A DNA stretch of 44,366 nucleotides from an uncultured Pelagibacteraceae bacterium (GTDB taxonomy: Bacteria; Pseudomonadota; Alphaproteobacteria; Pelagibacterales; Pelagibacteraceae), in contig CABYDT010000006.1 in NCBI GenBank assembly GCA_902517865.1, positions 1 to 44,366 on the forward strand, read 5' to 3'. The position numbers and the translations under genes are program-made. Numbering within the stretch: position 1 is the stretch's first letter; every line of letters starts with the position of its first letter. The notes below the pieces were generated by a model that had not been told where the DNA came from, did not search any database, and was given only the letters and a program-made list of their open reading frames with translations. Shown piece after piece: positions 13,283 through 22,990 of this stretch.

Positions 13283-15497
13283 TTAATTTCATAACAAACT
13301 TATCAATTACTTTTTTTTCACCATATTTTTTAAAGTTTATTAAAAGTTTGTTACCTTCTATATGAATGATTTTTCCTTCACCAAAGCCTTCATGTTTTAC
13401 GCCTTCCCCAACTGTAAAGTTAGTAAAATTCTCGCTGAATGCAATAGATTTTACTCTTTCCTTATTTTCAATATTTTTTTTCATTCTCAACCAGCCAGGA
13501 CTATTTTTGCTACTTGATACTTGAATTTCTTGGCTAAACTCAAAATCATTATTTTCATTTATTACATTATCTGTGATTTCAATAAATTCTTTATCTATCT
13601 CGTCTATAAATCTGGATGGCATTGATGGCATCCAATCATCAATATTTTTGTTACCAAAAAATTTTCTATTATTCGCAAACAACATAAACAAATTATTTTT
13701 TGCTCTGGTCATCGCAACATAGGCCAACCTTCTTTCCTCTTCTACAGCTGCATGCCCGTTATCATCGATTGATTTTTGATGTGGGAATAAACCTTCCTCT
13801 AATCCCGGTAAAAAAACTACTTCAAACTCTAAACCCTTTGCGGCATGGACAGTCATAATATTAATTTTATCTCCATCCCACTCTTCGTCCAAAGAAGTTT
13901 GTAAGGAAATATTTTCTAAGAATTCATCTAAATTATCATAAACCTTCATTGATGATCTAAGCTCTTTTAAATTTTCTAATCTACTCTCAGCTTCTGGGCT
14001 TCTCTCATTTATTAACATCTGAGTATATCCAGACTCATCTAATATTTTTTCCAACAGGCTAACGTGATCTATCTCACTAGAAATTTTTTTCCATGTTAAA
14101 ATATTTTGCACAAAGTTATTTACATTAATTTCTGTTTTAGGTTTGAATATTTTATTATCAATCATATGTAAACTTGCTTCAAATAATGATAATCTCTCCT
14201 TTCTTGCAACCTCATGAATTTTTTTAACGGAACTCTCTCCGATAGATCTTTTTGGTTGATTGATTATTCTTTCAAAGGCTAAATCGTCGTTTGTATGTTT
14301 TATTAATCTTAAATAACTTACAGCGTCTTTGATTTCTGCCCTTTCGTAAAATTTGAGTCCCCCAATAATTCTATAAGGCAAACCAATTCTAATAAATCTT
14401 TCTTCAAACTCTCTTGTTTGAAAAGCAGCACGGACTAAAATGGCTATATTATTAAGTTTTGTATTTTTAATTAATGTTTTTTCTATTCGGTCGGAAATAA
14501 AAATTGCTTCTTGTAGACCATCTGAAAATGACTGAATTTGTACTTTATCTCCCTCACTAAATTCTGACCACAATTTTTTAGGATGACGACTGTCATTGTT
14601 TGAAATTAGAGATGAGGCTGCAGATAAAATATTTTTTGTTGACCTATAATTTTGCTCAAGTTTTATAATTTTTGTATTTTTAAAATTTTTTTCAAAATTT
14701 AGTATATTTTTTATTTCTGCCCCCCTCCAACTGTAAATTGATTGATCATCATCTCCAACCACGCATATATTTTTATTATCATTGACTAATAATTGTAACC
14801 AAAGATTTTGTATAAAATTTGTATCTTGGAATTCATCTACTAAAATATATTTAAAATTATTTTGGTAAAATTTTCTAATTTTATCAAATTTTTGAAAGAT
14901 TGTTACGCAATGTAATATTAAATCACCAAAATCAACACAGTTCATCATTTTTAACTTTTCTTGATAAATTTTATAAATCTTCAAACTTATAGCCTTCTGA
15001 ACCTCAGATTTGTTGAGAGTTACATTACTAGGTACTAAACCTAAATTTTTCCATTGATCAATATTGTACAATATTTGTTTTGGTGGATTTTGTTTAATAT
15101 CAATATTTTCAGCTTCTAAAATATTTCTAATGAGTTTAATTTGGTCCAATGTATCTATAATTGTAAAATTTGGTTTTAAGCCGACAGCTTCAGCGTGTTT
15201 TCTTAAAATCTTATTGCTAAGAGAGTGAAAAGTTCCAAGCCATGGTACCGCATTAGATTTATTATTAATTAACTTTAGAACTCTCTCACGCATCTCGTTT
15301 GCAGCTTTATTCGTAAAAGTAACGCATAAAATTTGTTGTCCGAAACACTTTTTATTAAAGATTAAATTTGCTACTCGAGTCGTTAATACTTTAGTTTTTC
15401 CTGATCCCGCTCCAGCAAGAATTAACAACGGTCCCTCAAAATGACTAACAGCTGTTTTTTGTTGATTATTTAAAGAATTTAAATAATTGTTATCCAT
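13272..15497 (-). CDS. uvrD: UvrD/PcrA-type DNA helicase
   Basis: Superfamily 1A 3'-5' helicase of nucleotide-excision and mismatch repair. All motifs are visible in order in 741 residues: Q motif NNQQKTAVSH, Walker A AGAGSGKT, Ia TFTNKAANEMRER, Walker B VDEFQDTN, III GDDDQSIYSWRGA, IV QNYRST, V VHAAKGLEFE, VI AYVAMTRAK. Length is typical. The ATG at 15497 is 41 bases from the divergent AsmA-like gene, so promoters for both must lie in or near that gap. Rep is a less likely alternative. Confidence 0.95.
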
Positions 15498-15538
15498 GAC
15501 TATTCTTTATAACAAATATAAAAAAAAATAATAAAATA

Positions 15539-16945
15539 ATGATAAAATTAATAAAAAAAAAAGCTCTCATAACTGTATTTTTTTTTTTATTAACGCTTTT
15601 AATTTATATTTTATCCCCATTATTTTTAAACTTGAATAACTTTAAATCAAATTTTGAGGAAACCATTGAATCAAATTTAAATATGCAAACAAGCATAAGT
15701 GGAGATATTAATTACAAATATTTTCCTCTACCATCAATTGTGATAAAGGACATAGAGCTTGGCGAAGATATTGAATCCAAAAGTAGAATAGAAAGTACAA
15801 TAATTAATATATATCCTCATAATTTACTTCTTAAAAAATTTAGTATTTCAAACATTGCTTTTAAAAATGGTCAATTCCCTATTAAAATTAATGAGATCAA
15901 TGATCTAAAATTCTTCGACGATTTTAAAATAAAAATTAAATTTAGAAATATTAACATAAAATTAATACGTAATGATAAAATCTTAGTTATATCTAACAGC
16001 GATTCTAAAATCGATATCAAGAATTCAACTATAAATAAAATTAAATTAGATGGAGTATACGAGGAAATACCGTTTTATTTATTTTTTAACAAAAACAAAT
16101 TAGAAATCAAAGCGAAGGAAATAAACTTAAAAACAAAAATAGTATTTGATCAAAATATCAATAAAGTAATTTTTTCATACGATGATAAATCGTTATTTCC
16201 TGGACTAGAGAATATTTTGGTTAAAGGCAAATTTACTAATCAAAATAAAACTTTAATTTTTAAAAATGCGAATATATCCTCAAAATTAATTAATGGTAAA
16301 TTTGATTTTGAATACCAATATGGAAGCAATCATCTACCAAAGCTAAAACTTAATTTAGACACAACTAGAATAGACAAGATTCAAGCTGAAAAGTTAGTCT
16401 TATTTATGAAAGATGATATTTTTGAGTTAGCTAGATTTTTTAATTTGAATCTAATTATTCAAATACCAAAGGCAAAGTTTAATAACAAAATTTTTAATAA
16501 AGTTTTTGTCGATTTACAATTTGTAGCTGGAGATATTATTGTAAAAAATTTTATTTTAAGTTCCTCATCCAACAAATTAGAAATTAAGGGTAAAATATTA
16601 AAATTTGGCAAGGATAAACTATTTTTTTATAAATCTAAATTTTCAACAAATAATTATGAAAAAATAATCAAAAATCTATCAATAAATAAAGAAATACAAA
16701 ACAATATAGTCGATCAAAAAATTTTTTCCGTAATTTCGTCTGGATACTTAAATTTAAATAAAGCAAAAATTTATATTGAGCAAAATGAAACAAATTACTT
16801 TACTAGTACCGATCCTTACGTAGATAAGCAAATTACTTACAACGGAAATAAACTTGAAGATTTAAATAAAAGGTTTAATGAAGAAATATTGGAAGGTAAA
16901 TTGATAAATTTTTTTAATTTGCCTAAATTTTTTGAACTATATTAA
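15539..16945 (+). CDS. AsmA-like envelope protein
   Basis: 468 residues with one N-terminal membrane helix (about residues 9-30) followed by a periplasmic, beta-rich region. The segment [21 protein letters not shown] matches the start of the AsmA N-terminal domain, in which a stretch of short strands follows a P-rich turn. AsmA-family proteins are thought to affect outer-membrane biogenesis or lipid transport. The protein is shorter than E. coli AsmA and the C-terminal half is poorly conserved, so only the family can be claimed. It overlaps the convergent fumC by four bases. Confidence 0.75.
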   Translation: MIKLIKKKALITVFFFLLTLLIYILSPLFLNLNNFKSNFEETIESNLNMQTSISGDINYKYFPLPSIVIKDIELGEDIESKSRIESTIINIYPHNLLLKKFSISNIAFKNGQFPIKINEINDLKFFDDFKIKIKFRNINIKLIRNDKILVISNSDSKIDIKNSTINKIKLDGVYEEIPFYLFFNKNKLEIKAKEINLKTKIVFDQNINKVIFSYDDKSLFPGLENILVKGKFTNQNKTLIFKNANISSKLINGKFDFEYQYGSNHLPKLKLNLDTTRIDKIQAEKLVLFMKDDIFELARFFNLNLIIQIPKAKFNNKIFNKVFVDLQFVAGDIIVKNFILSSSSNKLEIKGKILKFGKDKLFFYKSKFSTNNYEKIIKNLSINKEIQNNIVDQKIFSVISSGYLNLNKAKIYIEQNETNYFTSTDPYVDKQITYNGNKLEDLNKRFNEEILEGKLINFFNLPKFFELY

Positions 16946-18330
16946 CTTGGTCTAGTCATTTTTTTTGGATTCATTACTTTGTTAAACGTTTTTTCATCAA
17001 TCAATCCACTTTTTAAAGCTTCAAATCTGAGTGTAGTTCCATTTTTATGCGCACTCTTTGCGATCTTACTTGCATTGTCGTAACCTATAATCGGAGATAA
17101 CGCTGTAACAAGCATCAATGACTCTTTTAAATATTTATTTATCTTTTTCTTATCTGCTTTAATTCCATTTAGACAGCTGCTAATAAAACAATTTACAGAA
17201 TCAGAGATTAGATCAATTGATTGAACTATGTTATGAATTATTAAAGGTTTGAACACATTGAGTTCAAAATGTCCATGTGATCCTGCCATAGTAATTCCAT
17301 TATGATTTCCAATAACTTTCACACAAACCATTGTTACCGCCTCACACTGAGTTGGATTTACTTTTCCCGGCATTATTGAAGAGCCGGGCTCATTTTCAGG
17401 TAATATTAATTCACCATATCCAGCTCTAGGACCTGATCCTAAAAATCTAATGTCATTTGCAATTTTCATTAATGCCACTGCAGTTGTATTAAGGGTACCA
17501 GAAAAGTTAACTATTGAGTCATGCGCTGCTAAGGCTTCAAATTTATTTTTTGCTGTTTCGAAAGGTAATCTTGTAATTTTAGATATTTCTTTTGCTATTT
17601 TTTTATCCCATCCTTTTTTTGTATTTATTCCTGTCCCAACAGCAGTCCCGCCTTGTGCTAACGGATATATTTCTTTTAATGCTCTTTTAATTCTAGCAAG
17701 ACATTTTGTAACTTGCATGTGATATCCTGAAAATTCTTGACCTAATGTTAATGGGGTAGCATCTTGTAAATGAGTTCTACCTATTTTTACGATATCTTTA
17801 AATTGATTAGCCTTTTTACTTAAGGTTTTTTCAAGTTTTGTTATGGCTGGTATTAATTTTTTATTTGCCATCATAGCAATTGATATGTGCATTGCCGTAG
17901 GAAATGTATCGTTGGTTGATTGAGCTTTATTTACGTGATCGTTAGGATGAACTGGTTTTTTTGCACCCAATTTAGAACCTAATATTTCATTGGCTCTGTT
18001 TGCAATAACCTCATTTAAATTCATGTTGGTTTGCGTCCCCGAACCTGTTTGCCATACTACAAGTGGAAAATGTTCATCCAATTTACCAGAGATAACCTCA
18101 TCTGCAGCTTTTACGATTGCTTTTGCAATTCTATTTTCCAAATCACCAAATTTCGCATTAGTAATAGCAGCAGCTTTTTTCACAATTGCCATAGAATGAA
18201 TTTGCTCTATCGGAACTTTAAATTTGCCGATTTTAAAATTTTTTAATGATCTTTGAGTAGATGCACCCCAATATTTATCTGATGGAACTTTGATTTTCCC
18301 AAAACTATCGCTTTCTGTTCTAGACGCCAT
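16942..18330 (-). CDS. fumC: Fumarate hydratase, class II
   Basis: Iron-independent fumarase of the TCA cycle, interconverting fumarate and malate in the cytoplasm. The 462 residues include the [13 protein letters not shown] segment, [18 protein letters not shown], and the family signature [15 protein letters not shown] with the mobile catalytic serine loop. Length is standard. The start is an ATG just before the [17 protein letters not shown] segment conserved in the family. It stands alone on the minus strand downstream of a short membrane-peptide gene. Confidence 0.97.
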   Translation of the reverse strand: MASRTESDSFGKIKVPSDKYWGASTQRSLKNFKIGKFKVPIEQIHSMAIVKKAAAITNAKFGDLENRIAKAIVKAADEVISGKLDEHFPLVVWQTGSGTQTNMNLNEVIANRANEILGSKLGAKKPVHPNDHVNKAQSTNDTFPTAMHISIAMMANKKLIPAITKLEKTLSKKANQFKDIVKIGRTHLQDATPLTLGQEFSGYHMQVTKCLARIKRALKEIYPLAQGGTAVGTGINTKKGWDKKIAKEISKITRLPFETAKNKFEALAAHDSIVNFSGTLNTTAVALMKIANDIRFLGSGPRAGYGELILPENEPGSSIMPGKVNPTQCEAVTMVCVKVIGNHNGITMAGSHGHFELNVFKPLIIHNIVQSIDLISDSVNCFISSCLNGIKADKKKINKYLKESLMLVTALSPIIGYDNASKIAKSAHKNGTTLRFEALKSGLIDEKTFNKVMNPKKMTRPS

Positions 18331-18402
18331 GTACCTTTAATATATATACATTAAAATCGATTTTACAATGAGGCCAGAATTTATGAAATAGGATTAAATT
18401 AC

Positions 18403-18555
18403 TTAGCCTTTAAAAATAACTAAATATATCATCAATATGACAAGCAAGTTCGCCCCAAGAATTAGGGCTACACCTTTAGAAAAAAATCCTTCTTTTTTTT
18501 CAGATATTTCTATCGGATCAACTTCAGCAGGTCTTACTAAGTTCACTTTTTTCAT
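18403..18555 (-). CDS. 50-residue single-span membrane peptide
   Basis: Small open frame I translated by hand from the gap between fumC and the rhodanese gene. It gives 50 residues: a polar N-terminal half (RPAEVDPIEISEKKEG) and a hydrophobic helix at about residues 29-47 ending in a short basic tail. The N-in charge pattern suggests a single-pass inner-membrane peptide. The upstream sequence gives only a weak ribosome site (TTAAAG close to the ATG). I do not recognise the family. Support is the acidic-then-hydrophobic layout, the long open frame in a stop-rich genome and the otherwise unexplained 274-base gap. Confidence 0.55.
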   Translation of the reverse strand: MKKVNLVRPAEVDPIEISEKKEGFFSKGVALILGANLLVILMIYLVIFKG

Positions 18556-18604
18556 ACTTTAATAGTTAATATTAAAATGTGACCAAGTCTTGATTAAAAT
18601 TTGT

Positions 18605-18967
18605 TTATTTTTTTTCTATCCACTCTTTGTATCCACCAGCCATATTTTTCACGTTTTTTAAGCCCATTTCTTTCATGGTTTTTGTGGATAAGGTGCTTTG
18701 ACCACCGAGACCGCAGAATACAACATACTCTTTATCAGGGTTATTTTTGAAGAACTGATTCTCTAGGGGACTACCCTCAGCTAAAAAGAATTCTAGCAAA
18801 CCTCTTTCTAAATGAATAGCATTACCTATCGTTCCTTTTTCAAAAGAACTTTTATCCCTAACATCTATAAATTGAACATTTGGATCGTTTAATTTTTTTT
18901 TTGCATCTTCTACTGAAATATTTTCTATTTCATTAGAAACTTTCATTAAATCTTCAAATTTTTTCAT
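18605..18967 (-). CDS. Rhodanese-domain sulfurtransferase
   Basis: Single rhodanese domain, 120 residues, cytoplasmic. Landmarks are FIDVRDKSSFEKGTIGNAIH (CH2A-like block) and the active-site loop FCGLGGQS with Cys85, then GGYKEW at the end. Such proteins move sulfane sulfur or serve in redox relays; the substrate is not evident. The ATG overlaps the peroxiredoxin stop by one base, so it is the last gene of a three-gene operon with a small secreted protein and a 1-Cys peroxiredoxin. That pairing suggests, but does not prove, a thiol-redox role. Confidence 0.88.
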   Translation of the reverse strand: MKKFEDLMKVSNEIENISVEDAKKKLNDPNVQFIDVRDKSSFEKGTIGNAIHLERGLLEFFLAEGSPLENQFFKNNPDKEYVVFCGLGGQSTLSTKTMKEMGLKNVKNMAGGYKEWIEKK

Positions 18968-19635
18968 TATTTCTCTAGATCTTGATGTTTAACTTCTCTA
19001 ATATAAGGCTTTACTGATTTCCAACCATCAGGAAATAATTTTTTTGCTTCATCATCTTTCACTGCAGGAACGATAATTACGTTATCCCCCTTTTTCCAAT
19101 TTGCAGGAGTCGCTACTTTATGAGATGCAGTTAATTTTAATGAGTCTATTACTCTAACTATCTCATCAAAATTTCTTCCAGTGGACATTGGATAAGACAA
19201 GATAAGTTTTATTTTTTTATCTGGGCTTATAATAAAAACATTTCTTACTGTTTGATTATCAACGGCAGTTCTGTTTTTGTAATCACCTGAAGTACTTGCA
19301 GGTAGCATGCCATAGATTTTAGATATCTCTAAGTTTTTATCTCCAATTAAAGGGTAGTCTGGTTTGTAACCTGTAACATCTTCAATATCTTTGCTCCATT
19401 TTTCGTGATCCTCTACAGGGTCCACACTTAATCCCAATATTTTTACATTTCTTTCATCAAAAGACTTCTTAATTTTTTGAAGACTTCCTAGTTCGGTTGT
19501 ACAAACAGGAGTAAAATTTTTTGGGTGTGAAAATATTACTACCCATTTTTCTTTAGACCAATCATAAAAATTAATTTTGCCATGAGTTGTATCTGCGTTA
19601 AAATTTGGCGCGGTATCGTTTATTTTTAGAGACAT
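18967..19635 (-). CDS. 1-Cys peroxiredoxin (Prx6 family)
   Basis: Thiol peroxidase reducing hydrogen peroxide and organic hydroperoxides. The 222 residues show FSHPKNFTPVCTTELG with peroxidatic Cys45 and the conserved TxxC layout. There is a long C-terminal extension typical of the Prx6 class (ATPANWKKGDNVIIVP), and no second resolving cysteine in the usual 2-Cys position. A strong Shine-Dalgarno GGAGGG, the complement of 19646-19651, overlaps the end of the upstream small gene. It is co-transcribed with a rhodanese that could act in recycling, which is inference. Confidence 0.93.
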   Translation of the reverse strand: MSLKINDTAPNFNADTTHGKINFYDWSKEKWVVIFSHPKNFTPVCTTELGSLQKIKKSFDERNVKILGLSVDPVEDHEKWSKDIEDVTGYKPDYPLIGDKNLEISKIYGMLPASTSGDYKNRTAVDNQTVRNVFIISPDKKIKLILSYPMSTGRNFDEIVRVIDSLKLTASHKVATPANWKKGDNVIIVPAVKDDEAKKLFPDGWKSVKPYIREVKHQDLEK

Positions 19636-19641
19636 TCGGTT

Positions 19642-19887
19642 TTAACCCTCCAATAGTTTGAGGGCTTGTTTGAGAATTTTAACAGATTCAGCATGATCTC
19701 CTTCTTTATGAGCTTTTTGACCACCATCTCTTAGTTTTTTTATTTCTGAAAGTTGCTCATTGCTTAACTGTTTTGTTTGAGATAGCAAATTATCAATTTT
19801 TTTTGCTAATAGTGGGCATGAACCAGCGTTTGCAAATGAAGTGCTTATTAATACGGCGGATGTAACTATTACAAATTTTTTAATCAT
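19642..19887 (-). CDS. Small secreted helical protein of unknown function
   Basis: 81 residues: a clear signal peptide (MIKKFVIVTSAVLISTSFANA, likely cut after AxA near residue 21) then a short mature part with one cysteine and two or three predicted helices rich in K, E, Q and L. The mature part reads like a helical hairpin or single TPR-like unit (KAHKEGDHAESVKILKQALKLL). I do not recognise the family. It is the first gene of the operon with peroxiredoxin and rhodanese and is divergent from msrA, so a role in periplasmic redox or metal stress is possible but unproven. Confidence 0.75.
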   Translation of the reverse strand: MIKKFVIVTSAVLISTSFANAGSCPLLAKKIDNLLSQTKQLSNEQLSEIKKLRDGGQKAHKEGDHAESVKILKQALKLLEG

Positions 19888-19978
19888 TCTGTCAACAATT
19901 TAACCTTTTTTAAAATTTTAAATAAGGCGACATTTTGTATTTTTCCTTAATTTTAGATACGTATATAAACACAAAAAT

Positions 19979-20575
19979 ATGTTTTTTAAATGCTTAAAAA
20001 TTGCATTATTATTAGCTATAATTATATTTTTACCAAGGATCAGTATGGCGATTGAAAAAAAGGCGATTTTTGCAGGTGGTTGCTTTTGGTGCATGGAAGA
20101 AGCCTTTGACAAGCTTGATGGGGTAAAAAATGTAATTTCAGGCTATACTGGGGGTGATTTAAAAAATCCATCTTATGAAGAAGTAACAAAAGGTAATACT
20201 GGCCATTATGAAGCTATAGAAGTAACCTATGACAGCGAAAAAATACAATACTCACAATTATTAGATTTCTTTTGGCAAAATATAGACCCATTTAATAATA
20301 GAGGTCAATTTTGTGACTTAGGTTCTAGTTACTTGTCAGCTATATTTTTTAAAAATGATGAGGAAAAAAAAGAGATAAGCAAATCAAAAAATAGACTTAA
20401 AATAAATACTGGAAATATCCAAACGCATATTTTACCATTTAAAGAATTTTATAGAGCTGAAGAATATCATCAAAATTTTTACCAGAAAAATCCAGATCAC
20501 TACAAAGCTTACAAAACTGGGTGTGGTAGAGAGAAAAGACTCAATCAGGTGTGGAATACAATAAAAGACAAATAA
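19979..20575 (+). CDS. msrA: Peptide methionine-S-sulfoxide reductase, exported
   Basis: Reduces methionine-S-sulfoxide in proteins. The catalytic motif GGCFWCMEEAF (Cys35) is followed by GYTGG and the family core through HYEAIEVTYD, QFCDLGSSYLSAIF and AEEYHQNFYQKNP. An N-terminal hydrophobic segment ending ISMA (residues 1-24) looks like a signal peptide, which suggests action in the periplasm. The ATG at 19979 was chosen to include it; an internal ATG at 20045 would give a cytoplasmic form. The first gene on the plus strand of a divergent pair with the peroxiredoxin operon. Confidence 0.93.
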   Translation: MFFKCLKIALLLAIIIFLPRISMAIEKKAIFAGGCFWCMEEAFDKLDGVKNVISGYTGGDLKNPSYEEVTKGNTGHYEAIEVTYDSEKIQYSQLLDFFWQNIDPFNNRGQFCDLGSSYLSAIFFKNDEEKKEISKSKNRLKINTGNIQTHILPFKEFYRAEEYHQNFYQKNPDHYKAYKTGCGREKRLNQVWNTIKDK

Positions 20576-20689
20576 ACCTATAATTTTAAAGCATTTTTTA
20601 TTGTTGCAAATAGGTCACACTTTAGGATAACTTAAAAAAGCACTTTATTTAGGGTTATATTTGGGACTTAAATAGAATATAAAAATCTT

Positions 20690-20714
20690 GTTTTTAAGGG
20701 AGATTCTTAAAAAC
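20690..20714 (+). promoter_or_regulatory. 5' leader hairpin upstream of the outer-membrane barrel gene
   Basis: A perfect nine-base inverted repeat (GTTTTTAAG at 20690-20698, CTTAAAAAC at 20706-20714) with the seven-base loop GGAGATT, followed by a run of TTAA repeats (20715-20733) and then AAAGGA before the ATG at 20745. It lies in the 169-base gap upstream of the barrel gene. It could stabilise the mRNA of an abundant protein or be a regulatory site. The stem is AU-rich, so it would be weak. Confidence 0.35.
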
Positions 20715-20744
20715 GTTAATTAATTAATTAATAAAGGATAAAAC

Positions 20745-21401
20745 ATGCTTAAAAGATTTTTAACTGTTTTCGTTTCTTTGATTACGCTTACTTACTCTGC
20801 TCACGCGGAAATGAAAGTTGGTGGTTCAGTCGCTTTAGCACTTGCAGATGGTGACGCTACTGTTACAGAAGGTAGTACGTCTGAAAATAGTACTGGTGAT
20901 GACACTAGACCATTAGTTCAGGCTTTCATAGAAGGTGATGTACCAAACGCTCCAGTTTCTGTTGGATTAGCATTTATGCCATTGGCAGAAATAGCTGACG
21001 CGGATGGAAATGCAACTGATGCATCAGTTGAAGTGAGAGGTCACGTCACGCTTTATGTAAAAGCTGGTAGAGAAGTTCCACAAGGTGGAGAAGCTTACTT
21101 TAAAGCAGGAATATCAAGAGGAACTGTTAAAATTGCTGATTTAGCAACAACATCTGGCTCATCATTAACTGATGATGAAGACACTCTATTAGGTCCAACA
21201 ATAGGTATTGGATATGAAAGAGAAGGTGAAAATGATACATTTTTCCGTGTCGAGTTAAATCACACTGAATACGACGAAGTATCATCAAATAACGACGGAG
21301 CTAGTAGCACTGGATCTGGTACTAATAACGACACTGGAAAGACGCTAAAGGCTGACGTTAATTTAACTATGTTGATGTTTTCTTTCGGTAAGAAATTTTA
21401 A
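20745..21401 (+). CDS. Small outer-membrane beta-barrel / porin-like protein
   Basis: 218 residues with a signal peptide (MLKRFLTVFVSLITLTYSAHA, cut near residue 22), then an acidic, glycine-, serine- and threonine-rich region with alternating polar/hydrophobic strands and a terminal phenylalanine (MLMFSFGKKF), the usual recognition end for BAM. It has far fewer lysine codons and a less AT-biased composition than its neighbours, as expected for an abundant surface protein. AAAGGA precedes the ATG, and an intrinsic terminator follows, so it is probably monocistronic and well expressed. Whether it is a pore or a structural barrel cannot be told. Confidence 0.78.
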   Translation: MLKRFLTVFVSLITLTYSAHAEMKVGGSVALALADGDATVTEGSTSENSTGDDTRPLVQAFIEGDVPNAPVSVGLAFMPLAEIADADGNATDASVEVRGHVTLYVKAGREVPQGGEAYFKAGISRGTVKIADLATTSGSSLTDDEDTLLGPTIGIGYEREGENDTFFRVELNHTEYDEVSSNNDGASSTGSGTNNDTGKTLKADVNLTMLMFSFGKKF

Positions 21402-21420
21402 TATTTAAAACATAAAAATT

Positions 21421-21460
21421 AAAAAGCGTCTTTGACATATTCAAAGACGCTTTTTTTTTG
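21421..21460 (+). terminator. Intrinsic terminator after the barrel gene
   Basis: Stem arms AAAAAGCGTCTTTGA (21421-21435) and TCAAAGACGCTTTTT (21441-21455) are perfectly complementary over 15 bases with loop CATAT and continue into a T run to 21459. It sits 19 bases after the barrel stop codon. The A tract on the left arm would also allow termination in the other direction. It is the only clear intrinsic terminator I found in the window. Confidence 0.93.
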
Positions 21461-21474
21461 CTATATTTATAATA

Positions 21475-22230
21475 ATGGAAAATTCAATTTGGATTACAGG
21501 AGCTAGCAGCGGAATTGGAAAAGCTCTTGCTTTAAAATTCGCTAAAAATAATTGGAAGGTTGCTATTTCAGCTCGTAGAGAAGAATTGTTAAAAGATATT
21601 GAAAAATTAAACCAAAATATAAAATCTTTCAAACTCGATATAAAAAACGCCGAAGAGTGCAAAGGTGTGTTTTCTAAAATACGCTCAAATTTTGGAGATA
21701 TAAATGTAGCAGTTTTTTGTACTGGTATTCACGATCCTCAATCTGAAAAAACTTTTAATCTCGCTAAAATTAAAGAAATTAATGATGTAAATTATATGGG
21801 AACAATTAATTCTATTAATTCTGTCTATGAGTACTTTAAAAATAAAAAAAATGGACATATTTCAATAGTATCGTCTGTTGCAGGTTATAGAGGTTTACCG
21901 AATGCAGGAGCATATTGTGCATCAAAGTCAGCTTTAAACAGTTTTACAGAAAGCTTATATTTTCAACTAAAAGATCATAATGTAAGAGTTTCACTGGTTT
22001 GCCCTGGTTTTATAAAAACTCCAATGACAGATCAAAACGAATTTCCAATGCCTATGATAAAGTCAGCAGAATATGCAGCCGATAAAATTTATGACGGCAT
22101 TGTAAATAAAAATATTTTTGAAATTCATTTTCCAAAAAGCTTTACTTACTTAATGAAAATAATACAGTTGTTACCAAATTGGCTTTATTTATCTATTACT
22201 AATTATGGAAAAAAATTTAGTAAAAAATAG
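21475..22230 (+). CDS. Short-chain dehydrogenase/reductase
   Basis: Classical SDR of 251 residues binding NAD(P). Seen: TGASSGIG at residues 8-15, catalytic serine in IVSSVAG (133-134), and YCASK with Tyr147 and Lys151, then CPGFIKTPM. Its substrate cannot be inferred. Start ATG at 21475 lies only 15 bases after the terminator of the barrel gene and has no clear Shine-Dalgarno, so the transcript may be leaderless or have a very short leader. The stop overlaps the GTG of the following hydrolase by one base. Confidence 0.9.
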   Translation: MENSIWITGASSGIGKALALKFAKNNWKVAISARREELLKDIEKLNQNIKSFKLDIKNAEECKGVFSKIRSNFGDINVAVFCTGIHDPQSEKTFNLAKIKEINDVNYMGTINSINSVYEYFKNKKNGHISIVSSVAGYRGLPNAGAYCASKSALNSFTESLYFQLKDHNVRVSLVCPGFIKTPMTDQNEFPMPMIKSAEYAADKIYDGIVNKNIFEIHFPKSFTYLMKIIQLLPNWLYLSITNYGKKFSKK

Positions 22231-22985
22231 TGAGATATTATTTTATAATTTTTTCTTTTTTGATTAGTTTTCCCGTTAAAGCACAAATTACAAAAATAGA
22301 TATAAATTTTGCTAGCAATATGCCACTCAAAGCTATTGAAAGTCCTAACGCTAAAGCAAATTTAATTATGTTTATTGGTGGACCAGGATTAAAGCACGGA
22401 AAACTAAAAAAAATAGGCAACCCTTTAATTAGGGCTAGAAAGATTTTTAAACAAAAAGGTTTTAATCTTTATTTTTTTCCCAATCCAAAAAAAGGAAAAG
22501 AAATTAGCATAAAATACCGAACTACTAAAAAACATGTAAACAATATTTCAAAAGTATATGAAATAATAAAAAAAAGAAATAATTTACCTACTTTTTTAGT
22601 TGGTCATAGTAGAGGAGGCACTTCTGTATCAAAAGCAGCAACAGTTTATGTTTCTAAATTTGATGGGATTGTAGTAGCAGCAGCTTTAACTAGCACCTCG
22701 CAGAAAATTTCCACAAGACATTTAGTAACAAAAATATTAAAAAAAGAAACAGATACTCATATTTTGATAATTCATCCAAAACAAGACGCGTGTTTTGTTA
22801 CTCCTTTTAAACCCATCCCAAATTTAATGAATAATTTAAAATCAAAAAGTAAAAAATTAGTAACGATTGAAGGCGGGGGTATCTCAGGCAAAGAATGTGG
22901 ACCATATCATCGTCATGGATTCGAAGACAAAGAAAATGAGTTTGCAGAGGCTATTAAAAGATGGTTTTTAGATTTGGGTCTTTAA
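22230..22985 (+). CDS. Secreted alpha/beta hydrolase
   Basis: 251 residues with a short signal peptide (ending about PVKAQ, residue 19) and a hydrolase core. The nucleophile elbow GHSRGG carries Ser127. An aspartate in IHPKQDACF (Asp186) and histidines in CGPYHRHGF (His227 or His229) could complete the triad. Two cysteines (about 188 and 223) flank the acid/base region and might form a disulfide in the periplasm. It starts with GTG at the SDR stop, implying translational coupling. The substrate, possibly an ester or peptide, is unknown. Confidence 0.78.
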   Translation: MRYYFIIFSFLISFPVKAQITKIDINFASNMPLKAIESPNAKANLIMFIGGPGLKHGKLKKIGNPLIRARKIFKQKGFNLYFFPNPKKGKEISIKYRTTKKHVNNISKVYEIIKKRNNLPTFLVGHSRGGTSVSKAATVYVSKFDGIVVAAALTSTSQKISTRHLVTKILKKETDTHILIIHPKQDACFVTPFKPIPNLMNNLKSKSKKLVTIEGGGISGKECGPYHRHGFEDKENEFAEAIKRWFLDLGL

Positions 22986-22990
22986 TAAAA

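Noticed and set aside
17450..18246. Open frames on the plus strand inside fumC
   Set aside because: They are antisense shadows of a strongly conserved gene and lack ribosome sites or family features.
20715..20733. TTAA repeat as a mobile-element target duplication
   Set aside because: It is a simple low-complexity stretch in a leader with no flanking element.
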